Shown piece by piece: positions 1 through 4,057 of a stretch of 5,520 nucleotides of DNA. Within the stretch, counting starts at the first letter, position 1, and the number at the start of each line of letters is the position of its first letter. The stretch comes from an uncultured Eubacteriales bacterium (lineage in GTDB: Bacteria > Bacillota > Clostridia > Lachnospirales > Lachnospiraceae): assembly GCA_900545455.1 (NCBI GenBank), contig UQZF01000180.1, positions 1 to 5,520 on the forward strand, written 5' to 3'. A model generated the notes under the pieces. That model made no database searches, was not told the DNA's origin, and was given only the letters and a program-made list of their open reading frames with translations. A program made the position numbers and the translations under genes.

Positions 1-874
1 GAATCAACTCGTTTAGCTGTCTCGTGTTTAAGTCGTCGTGGTTTTTAAAAATCTTATATATCTGCATCTGGTCATCGGGTGTAAGTTGGGCATAGCCGAC
101 TGCACTTGTGAGCGTAATGCTGTTATTTATAAACAAGCTCCGTAGCTCCGGAATGAGGTTATCTGTTGCGTTGTACTTTGCGACCTGCCTTGAGCTGATG
201 TTTAGATTTTCTGCAATCTCGTTATTGACATTGATTTTGTCAGAGCGATTAAGCTTAGCGTTCTTAGCATCGTAGAGCTGCTTGAGGCGGGCAACGGCTT
301 GAGCGGTTCTTGCCGGATTTTTTGCCCTGACTTCTTCGTTGGTGATGTATAAACGTATCTCACTGTCCAACACACTCACAGGGACGGTTGTAAGGTCTGT
401 TTCGTCTGAAACATCATATTTTATTCCATCTTCCAAATACAGCACTCTGCATGGATACCCTTTTTCATACGGAGCAACATTTTTCTTGTACAAGTCATAT
501 TCAGGAGATTCGCCGTCTACACCTGAATACTTGTCAATAAGCTTATTAAGAGCAGTAGCACGTCGATGACCGGTTTCGATTATGTATAAATCCTCTTCGC
601 TAGAGTAGATTACAACAAGATTCTGTTGCAAACCATATTCCAAAATAGATTTTGCAAGTGAATCAATTTCTTCAATGGGGTAATTATTTTTCTTGTTCGC
701 ACGGATGCGGTTTCGAGGAATTAATTTAATATCAAACGGATTTTTGTCGTTGCTATCAAGACGCTGTACAATGGACGCAACAGTGTCGGTATCGGTTTGA
801 GGTGGTGATTGCGTTTCAGCGGTCGATGAAACAGGTAATTGATTTAATTGAAAATTGAATTTTTGTTTTCCCAT
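1..874 (-). CDS. parB: ParB/Spo0J-like partition protein, 3' end outside the window
   Basis: This is the DNA-binding partner of the ParA ATPase, expected to load on a centromere site and help segregate or stabilize the element. I read 291 open codons from the ATG at 874-872 to the window edge. Residues 1-45 are a polar, low-complexity leader rich in Gln, Thr and Ser. The ParB N-terminal domain follows, with LAKSILEYGLQQNLVV at 73-88 and GHRRATA at 102-108, matching the GERR/GHRR nucleotide-binding box of ParB (a CTPase fold in characterized members). A helix-turn-helix lies at about 213-236 (EIAENLNISSRQVAKY). An AAAGGA ribosome site lies 10 bases before the ATG. The gene starts 64 bases after the parA stop, so the two are probably one operon; palindromic sites fill the gap. 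The insertion of about 60 residues between the GHRR box and the HTH is longer than in chromosomal Spo0J, which suits a plasmid/ICE ParB. The dimerization end is not visible. Confidence 0.9.
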   Translation of the reverse strand, partial: MGKQKFNFQLNQLPVSSTAETQSPPQTDTDTVASIVQRLDSNDKNPFDIKLIPRNRIRANKKNNYPIEEIDSLAKSILEYGLQQNLVVIYSSEEDLYIIETGHRRATALNKLIDKYSGVDGESPEYDLYKKNVAPYEKGYPCRVLYLEDGIKYDVSDETDLTTVPVSVLDSEIRLYITNEEVRAKNPARTAQAVARLKQLYDAKNAKLNRSDKINVNNEIAENLNISSRQVAKYNATDNLIPELRSLFINNSITLTSAVGYAQLTPDDQMQIYKIFKNHDDLNTRQLNELI

Positions 875-884
875 ATTTTATGTG

Positions 885-890
885 TCCTTT
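885..890 (-). promoter_or_regulatory. parB ribosome binding site
   Basis: The minus strand reads AAAGGA 10 bases before the ATG at 874. This supports that start. It lies between the start codon and the first palindrome (896-914), so a protein bound at the palindrome would sit only a few bases upstream of the ribosome site on the DNA. Confidence 0.6.
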
Positions 891-895
891 CGTAG

Positions 896-914
896 AGGTG
901 AACTCAGTTCATCT
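896..914 (+). repeat. Palindromic site, copy 1 (candidate parS/operator)
   Basis: AGGTGAACTCAGTTCATCT is a 9-1-9 inverted repeat with one mismatched pair. The identical 19-mer, reversed, recurs at 1965-1983 and 2671-2689, and a close relative is centered 35 bp away at 940. It lies between parA and parB, just upstream of the parB ribosome site. That three copies are identical, in non-coding DNA around a ParAB operon, suggests a specific protein site. Binding by ParB is inference. Confidence 0.75.
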
Positions 915-925
915 AAATAATATTT

Positions 926-954
926 TGTAGAAGTGAACTCAGTTCACCTCTACA
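926..954 (+). repeat. 29-bp palindrome, copy 2 of the site, overlapping the parA stop
   Basis: Fourteen-base arms pair around C940 with a single mismatch (A932 opposite C948). The core AAGTGAACTCAGTTCACCT differs from the other copies at two positions. This is the most symmetric copy. It covers the parA stop codon (939-941) and the last parA codons, so the protein end EVN and the DNA site share bases. It could act as a centromere or operator, or as a hairpin in the parA-parB mRNA; there is no T-tract after it, so it is not a classical terminator. Confidence 0.75.
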
Positions 955-1802
955 CCTATTGAACGTCGGAGCATTGCAGCACTGTCAGCATCAAGGATGT
1001 CAAGCTCGAGAATCAGATTGCTGTAATCAAATACTGCATTCGTGTTAGGGCAATAGTCAAGTAGTGGCGTGAAATTGGTTTCCAGCTCGCTGATGTGAAT
1101 ATCTTTTCGGATGGGTGTATTGTAGAAACGTCCGCCAAGCTCGTCAGTATAATTGGACTTTAAAGCTTTGTAGATATTCGTATTTATTTCAGCTTGCGTT
1201 ATAAAAGCTCCGCCAAACTTGATTGTATCAATGTCATGCTCATCCTTGATGTACAGCAGCGTGTCGATGGTCTCACGGAGTCCTTTGTATGAAAAACCTT
1301 CGAGTCTTACCGGTACGATGACCAGATCGGAGATGAAAAGACTATTGACTGTAAGAATATCATTTGCAGGCGCATTGTCTATTAAAATGAAATCATAATT
1401 ATCACGAATGAGTGAAAGAGCTCTCTTTAAGATGACATTGTTGTTTCCTGTTTCATTTTTTGCAATATTAAGCTGTGTATTTTTATGCCGCTTACTTGAT
1501 GGGATTATGTCGAGATTCGGAATGGCTGTTTTACGGATGAGCCTCAATACTTTGTCCGAATCACGGTATCTGTACTTAAAGAGTTCGGCAATATTCGGTG
1601 TTGACGGTGGTGTTAATCCTTCAATTACATCTTGGCTGTCCTCGTCATATTGCCCGAGCATCATTGACAGGTTGGATTGTTGATCCAGATCAACAACAAG
1701 TACATGCTTTCCAAGATAAGCCAGTAACTGAGCGATTATTCCCGTTGAAGTTGTCTTTCCCACACCGCCTTTATTATTAATGATAGATATTATTTTACAC
1801 AT
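939..1802 (-). CDS. parA: ParA/Soj-family partition ATPase
   Basis: This is a deviant-Walker ATPase of the ParA/MinD superfamily that works with ParB to segregate or stabilize the element; family members bind nucleoid DNA nonspecifically in the ATP state. From the ATG at 1802 it is 287 residues, normal for a small ParA without an N-terminal HTH. Visible motifs are the deviant Walker A KGGVGKTT at 11-18 (signature Lys11, catalytic Lys16), the A' motif VVDLDQQSN at 36-44 with Asp38 and Asp40, and Walker B FILIDNAPA at 138-146. I chose ATG 1802 over the in-frame TTG at 1817 because GGAGG lies 8 bases before the ATG and overlaps the TTG codon. A strong promoter lies at 1869-1897. The stop codon is inside the 29-bp palindrome and parB follows after 64 bases. 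The absence of an N-terminal operator-binding domain suggests that ParB or another protein represses the operon, which is inference. Confidence 0.94.
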   Translation of the reverse strand: MCKIISIINNKGGVGKTTSTGIIAQLLAYLGKHVLVVDLDQQSNLSMMLGQYDEDSQDVIEGLTPPSTPNIAELFKYRYRDSDKVLRLIRKTAIPNLDIIPSSKRHKNTQLNIAKNETGNNNVILKRALSLIRDNYDFILIDNAPANDILTVNSLFISDLVIVPVRLEGFSYKGLRETIDTLLYIKDEHDIDTIKFGGAFITQAEINTNIYKALKSNYTDELGGRFYNTPIRKDIHISELETNFTPLLDYCPNTNAVFDYSNLILELDILDADSAAMLRRSIGVEVN

Positions 1803-1810
1803 TTTATTTT

Positions 1811-1815
1811 CCTCC
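1811..1815 (-). promoter_or_regulatory. parA ribosome binding site (decides the start)
   Basis: The minus strand reads TTGGAGG with GGAGG 8 bases before the ATG at 1802. An alternative TTG start at 1817 would have its own codon inside this ribosome site and no site of its own, so the shorter 287-residue protein is preferred. Confidence 0.8.
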
Positions 1816-1868
1816 AATTAGGTATGTTATTTAGAGGTAATTACCGGTAATGTGTTCTCTATGGTTTT

Positions 1869-1897
1869 ATTATATCGTATCGCACAGGCTATGTCTA
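1869..1897 (-). promoter_or_regulatory. Sigma-70/A-type promoter of the parA-parB operon
   Basis: On the minus strand TAGACA (1897-1892, 5 of 6 to TTGACA) is followed after exactly 17 bases by a perfect TATAAT (1874-1869). It lies about 70 bases upstream of the parA ATG. The twin TGTCGACA sites begin 8 bases upstream of its -35 box, a good position for an activator, or for a repressor acting by looping. Confidence 0.8.
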
Positions 1898-1904
1898 TTA
1901 AAAT

Positions 1905-1938
1905 AATGTCGACATTTTGACAAAAGTGTCGACATTTT
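1905..1938 (+). promoter_or_regulatory. Twin TGTCGACATTTT sites between divergent transcription units
   Basis: TGTCGACATTTT occurs at 1907-1918 and 1927-1938, exactly 20 bp apart, about two helical turns, so both sites face the same side of the DNA. Each core TGTCGACA is itself a perfect 8-bp palindrome; the first extends to a perfect 12-bp palindrome (1905-1916). They lie between the parA -35 box and a plus-strand TATAAT at 1949-1954. This arrangement looks like a tandem operator; the binding protein is unknown. Confidence 0.6.
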
Positions 1939-1960
1939 AAAATCAGGGTATAATCGGACA

Positions 1961-1983
1961 GCAGAGATGAACTGAGTTCACCT
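1961..1983 (+). repeat. Palindromic site, copy 3 (23-bp direct repeat with copy 4)
   Basis: The 19-mer at 1965-1983 is the exact reverse complement of copy 1. With four more bases on the left (GCAG) it forms a 23-bp direct repeat identical to 2667-2689. It lies upstream of parA and upstream of the toxin-antitoxin promoter, so the parA gene is bracketed by copies in opposite orientation and the toxin-antitoxin unit by copies in the same orientation. Confidence 0.75.
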
Positions 1984-2037
1984 GAGGTAGCCAGAAAGCA
2001 GGAGTTGAATTAGCTATATTTTGATGTATCATATTTG

Positions 2038-2066
2038 TTGACAAGGACATAATAATATAGTATAAT
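2038..2066 (+). promoter_or_regulatory. Consensus promoter of the toxin-antitoxin operon
   Basis: TTGACA at 2038-2043 and TATAAT at 2061-2066 match consensus in all twelve positions with a 17-base spacer. Such a strong promoter is usual for a tightly autorepressed toxin-antitoxin operon; the operator begins within the -10 box and covers the expected transcription start. Confidence 0.9.
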
Positions 2067-2102
2067 TATTGTACAGTAAATAGTACAATAATTTGTACAA
2101 AT
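2064..2102 (+). promoter_or_regulatory. YefM-type operator: three GTAC palindromes 12 bp apart
   Basis: GTAC cores begin at 2071, 2083 and 2095, exactly 12 bp apart. The first two sit in 11-base inverted arms (2064-2074 and 2083-2093, loop 2075-2082). The third is a perfect 12-bp palindrome, ATTTGTACAAAT (2091-2102). The E. coli yefM-yoeB operator is known to use TGTACA-core palindromes with 12-bp center spacing; this one has the same layout with a third repeat. Binding by the antitoxin alone, and more tightly by the toxin-antitoxin complex, would block the promoter. Confidence 0.8.
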
Positions 2103-2123
2103 AAAAGAAGAGGGGTGAAGGCA

Positions 2124-2375
2124 TTGTTGGCAGTAAATTATTCAACTATTAGAAATAACTTTAAGGATTATTGCGATAAGGCTTCAGATTTACAAGAAAC
2201 AGTAATTGTAACAAGAAAAAACGAAAAAAATATTGTTTTGATGAGTCTTGATAAATATAACCAATTAGAAAAGGCAGCTAGAAACAATGAGTATCTTGCT
2301 ATGATTGATAGGGGGATTGCTCAGCTTGAAGCCGGTAATGGTCAGGAACATGAATTGATTGAGGTAGAAGAATGA
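2124..2375 (+). CDS. yefM: YefM/Phd-family antitoxin
   Basis: This is the antitoxin of a type II pair: it neutralizes the YoeB-like nuclease encoded next to it and represses the operon. From TTG 2124 it is 83 residues. The N-terminal Phd/YefM DNA-binding fold reads MLAVNYSTIRNNFKDYCDK (1-19), followed by ETVIVTRKNEKNIVLMSLDKYNQL at 25-48, the classic core of the family. The C-terminal 30 residues are acidic and charged (NEYLAMIDRGIAQLEAG then Glu-rich), the usual toxin-binding tail. An upstream in-frame GTG at 2115 would give nine fewer bases of leader, but it lies inside the ribosome site GAGGGGTGA; TTG 2124 sits 8 bases after GGGG and gives the usual MLAVNYS start. The stop overlaps the toxin ATG (ATGA). 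Confidence 0.93.
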   Translation: MLAVNYSTIRNNFKDYCDKASDLQETVIVTRKNEKNIVLMSLDKYNQLEKAARNNEYLAMIDRGIAQLEAGNGQEHELIEVEE

Positions 2376-2632
2376 AAAAATTATGGGCTGATAGAGCTTG
2401 GGACGATTACCTTTACTGGCAAATGCAGGATAAAAAAACCTTAAAAAGAATCAATGAACTCATAAAGAGCATAGAACGTGATGGGTTACTGGAAGGAATA
2501 GGTAAGCCAGAGCCGTTGAAGCATAGAAAGGCTTGCAGTAGACGAATTGATGATGCTAACAGATTGATTTATAATATAGATGAAAATGGTTTTTTGTGGA
2601 TAATTGCCTGCAGAGGACATTATGAAGACTAG
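2372..2632 (+). CDS. yoeB: YoeB/Txe-family mRNA-cleaving toxin
   Basis: This RelE-superfamily ribosome-dependent mRNA interferase has 86 residues, typical for YoeB. The N-terminus MKKLWADRAWDDYLYWQ and INELIKSIERDGLLEGIGKPEPLK (27-50) are near-diagnostic for YoeB/Txe. Residues equivalent to the E. coli YoeB catalytic set are present: Glu47 in KPEPLK, Arg64 in NRLIY, His83 and Tyr84 in RGHYED. Between LKH and SRR the usual segment containing Gly-Phe/Tyr-Trp is replaced by RKAC, two residues shorter, and the usual His of EHRLVY is Asn63. The toxin is translationally coupled to the antitoxin through a 4-base overlap, and its stop codon is within the terminator stem. All catalytic residues remain, so I expect an active toxin, though the altered loop may change activity. 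Confidence 0.94.
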   Translation: MKKLWADRAWDDYLYWQMQDKKTLKRINELIKSIERDGLLEGIGKPEPLKHRKACSRRIDDANRLIYNIDENGFLWIIACRGHYED

Positions 2633-2661
2633 CACCTTAAATGAGGTGCTGGTCTTTTTTT
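2627..2661 (+). terminator. Rho-independent terminator of the toxin-antitoxin operon
   Basis: An 11-bp stem (2627-2637 with 2644-2654, one T-G pair) with a 6-base loop is followed by seven T residues (2655-2661). The toxin stop codon TAG lies within the left arm, so transcription stops almost immediately after the gene. This insulates the flanking structured region. Confidence 0.92.
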
Positions 2662-2666
2662 GTTGA

Positions 2667-2689
2667 GCAGAGATGAACTGAGTTCACCT
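2667..2689 (+). repeat. Palindromic site, copy 4 (23-bp direct repeat with copy 3)
   Basis: The 23 bases are identical to 1961-1983, and the 19-mer at 2671-2689 is the exact reverse complement of copy 1. The site begins 6 bases after the T-tract of the toxin-antitoxin terminator, at the left edge of the structured non-coding region. Confidence 0.75.
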
Positions 2690-2706
2690 CACCCGCCATG
2701 GTCAAC

Positions 2707-2830
2707 TGCGTTCATTTCATTCCTAACTACGTTAGGATTCATGAAACGCATCCCCAATCCGTAAGGATTGGCTTGGGGCAGGAATAGGGCGATGCACGCC
2801 GCCTGCACAGATTGCTGGCAAAGCCAGCAA
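2707..2830. other. Hairpin cluster, G+C-rich, candidate origin (oriT or single-strand origin)
   Basis: No gene is visible here. There are three hairpins in a row. The first has an outer stem TGCGTT/AACGCA (2707-2712 with 2745-2750) and an inner stem TCCTAAC/GTTAGGA (2721-2727 with 2731-2737, loop TAC). The second is CCAATCC-GTAA-GGATTGG (2754-2771), with a competing CCCCAA/TTGGGG pairing (2752-2757 with 2773-2778). The third is TTGCTGGC-AAA-GCCAGCAA (2812-2830). By my count 2741-2830 is about 57% G+C, clearly above its surroundings. Short-loop stems beside transfer genes are what origins of transfer or single-strand replication look like, but I do not recognize a known nic site. Confidence 0.5.
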
Positions 2831-2947
2831 CGGTAGGGATTTATGCGGTGATGCAAATGCACAAAACGTCATGAGATATGTGCATCACATTTTAGCAACA
2901 TTATGTTTAGACAGTGCATTATAAGGGAAAAAAGTGATGCACATATC
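2792..2947. repeat. ATGCAC motif cluster with a 14-bp inverted repeat
   Basis: The hexamer ATGCAC occurs at 2792-2797, 2857-2862 and 2937-2942 on the plus strand and at 2880-2885 and 2914-2919 on the minus strand, five times in 151 bases. Two of these lie in a perfect 14-bp inverted repeat, GATATGTGCATCAC (2875-2888) and GTGATGCACATATC (2934-2947), with 45 bases between. Near matches (GTGATGCA at 2848-2855, CTGCAC at 2803-2808) add to it. This resembles iteron-like or operator DNA recognized by a replication, recombination or regulatory protein. Confidence 0.55.
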
Positions 2948-2950
2948 ATA

Positions 2951-2979
2951 TTGACTCATAGCGGAGTATCAAATATTAT
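2951..2979 (+). promoter_or_regulatory. Candidate plus-strand promoter
   Basis: TTGACT (2951-2956, 5 of 6) and TATTAT (2974-2979, 5 of 6) are separated by exactly 17 bases. The right arm of the 14-bp inverted repeat ends 4 bases before the -35 box, a typical regulator position. No gene follows before the strong terminator at 3046-3089. Confidence 0.5.
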
Positions 2980-2984
2980 AACAT

Positions 2985-3089
2985 AATAAGGATATGATAT
3001 TATAGCAATAGCTGAAGAACGATATAAAAGATAGGCACTAAAAATGAACCCCCACGAGGCTGCAGCTCGTGGGGGTTCTTCTCGTTTTT
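2985..3089 (+). ncRNA. Possible small untranslated RNA of about 100 nt
   Basis: If the promoter at 2951-2979 is used, transcription would start near 2985 and end at the 13-bp terminator stem and T-tract at 3085-3089. No ORF of meaningful length lies in between; the longest ATG-led frame I saw after an AAGGA-like sequence is three codons. This would be a short RNA from the structured region, for example a copy-control, antisense or regulatory RNA. The call rests only on promoter and terminator spacing. Confidence 0.3.
3046..3089. terminator. Strong bidirectional rho-independent terminator
   Basis: A perfect 13-bp stem (3046-3058 with 3066-3078), including five consecutive G-C pairs, closes a 7-base loop. 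On the minus strand, ATTTTTAG follows the stem directly and ends the Sel1 gene, whose stop is 46 bases upstream. On the plus strand, TTCTCGTTTTT follows, which would end transcripts coming from the structured region. The intact terminator shows that the 3' side of the Sel1 gene is undisturbed. Confidence 0.88.
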
Positions 3090-3124
3090 AACTGTTGAGT
3101 ATCCGTTAGACTATTGTCGATATA

Positions 3125-4057
3125 TCATTCATGTTCAAAATCAGCAGAAGAGTGTTCCTGGCTTCTTCTGTAAGCATCGATGCGAGCTTCTTTTGAGTTG
3201 GAGCGGGCTGCATGATTTGTGAGCAGATAGTTTTGATTACGTCGGTTGCTTATCATATTTATGAATTGATAGACAAGAGAATACGCAGTTGATACAGTCA
3301 TATTTTTATAAAACTCAATAGTCTTTGCAGCAAATTCATTACCGCGTTCTGCAGCATCATTGAGGTACTGTAAGCCTAATGCTTCATTCCGTTCAACACC
3401 GTGTCCAAATAAATATATTGAGCCCAGCTTATACATAGAATATGAATTGGCGTTGTTCTCGGCGCAGTCTTTGTATAGCTCAATGGCTTTGTTTATATCA
3501 TATAAACTGTTCTCGGGATTAGCATAAAAATCAGCGATGGCAATTTTAGCGTATTGGTTACCATGTTCTATGGCGTCATTGAGATATTTCAGTCCGAGTT
3601 TAATATTGGCGGGTATTTTATCATTTCCTTGTAAATATAAAATCCCCAGTTTGAACATGGCGGATGCGTCGGAATCGTTGTTAATACAATCCTTATATAG
3701 TTCGATAGCTTTATCAATGTCATACAAATCGCTTTCGGAATCTGCGTATAGATCGGCAATAGCAATTTTAAGGTATGATGGTTGATGCTGTTCGTATGCT
3801 TTAAGGTAATATGATTCTGCACGGTGAGAATCATAATGTATATTTGTTTTGTCAGCGCATGTTTTTCCGAGAGCATAATATGCATTTTTGTTTTCATATT
3901 CTGCGGATTTCAGGAAGTATTTATAAGCTTCTTCTTCATCTTTAGTGCAGCCTTTTCCTTCATAATATACGATTTTATACGGTGACAGGCTTCGTGATCC
4001 TGCTTGCCAGCCCATGGCTGGGGTATCAAACGTCGCAATTCTTAAACATTGCGTCAA
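3125..4057 (-). CDS. Sel1-repeat protein, probably the detached C-terminal part of a relaxase
   Basis: The 310-codon frame consists of Sel1/TPR-like helical repeats, which mediate protein contacts. Repeat-type segments are at about 27-52 (YKIVYYEGKGCTKDEEEAY), 57-92, 95-130, 133-165, 169-204 and 207-240 (MYKLGSIYLFGHGVERNEA). Residues 97-124 and 171-198 are near copies (KIAIAD-YA, DIxKAIELYKDC), 74 residues apart. The basic tail (SNSKEARIDAYRRSQEH) resembles the end of clostridial ICE relaxases that carry C-terminal Sel1 repeats; that link is from memory of the family and is inference. The first 25 or so residues do not look like Sel1 and are antisense to TraG coding sequence, and I see no ribosome site before ATG 4057 or ATG 4015. 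The real Sel1 coding starts mid-repeat near 3985, so the gene has probably lost its 5' end, including any relaxase domain. A terminator follows at 3046-3078. It may be a pseudogene. Confidence 0.7.
   Translation of the reverse strand: MTQCLRIATFDTPAMGWQAGSRSLSPYKIVYYEGKGCTKDEEEAYKYFLKSAEYENKNAYYALGKTCADKTNIHYDSHRAESYYLKAYEQHQPSYLKIAIADLYADSESDLYDIDKAIELYKDCINNDSDASAMFKLGILYLQGNDKIPANIKLGLKYLNDAIEHGNQYAKIAIADFYANPENSLYDINKAIELYKDCAENNANSYSMYKLGSIYLFGHGVERNEALGLQYLNDAAERGNEFAAKTIEFYKNMTVSTAYSLVYQFINMISNRRNQNYLLTNHAARSNSKEARIDAYRRSQEHSSADFEHE

Noticed and set aside
339..569. 76-codon plus-strand frame
   Set aside because: It lies antisense inside parB, has no ribosome site or family resemblance, and crosses the conserved GHRR-coding region of parB in reverse.
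896..954. Palindromes between parA and parB as a terminator
   Set aside because: Neither is followed by a T-tract in the minus-strand direction (copy 1 is followed by the parB ribosome site), and parA-parB should be co-transcribed.
1408..1780. Two plus-strand frames inside parA
   Set aside because: They are antisense to the ParA Walker motifs and show no recognizable protein; parA explains the region fully.
1803..1817. Longer parA start at TTG 1817
   Set aside because: The TTG is part of the GGAGG ribosome site for ATG 1802 and has no site of its own.
1917..1954. Plus-strand promoter TTGACA (1917-1922) with TATAAT (1949-1954)
   Set aside because: The spacer is 26 bases, too long for a normal promoter; the -10 box is noted only as part of the twin-site finding.
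2115..2123. GTG start for the antitoxin
   Set aside because: The GTG overlaps the ribosome site GAGGGGTGA; TTG 2124 has proper spacing and gives the usual MLAVNYS start.
2690..2950. CRISPR array
   Set aside because: Repeats are short, irregularly spaced and in mixed orientation, with no constant repeat-spacer length.
3537..3897. Frames at 3537-3785 (+) and 3589-3897 (-)
   Set aside because: Both are other-frame shadows of the Sel1 repeats, with periodic sequence inherited from the duplication.
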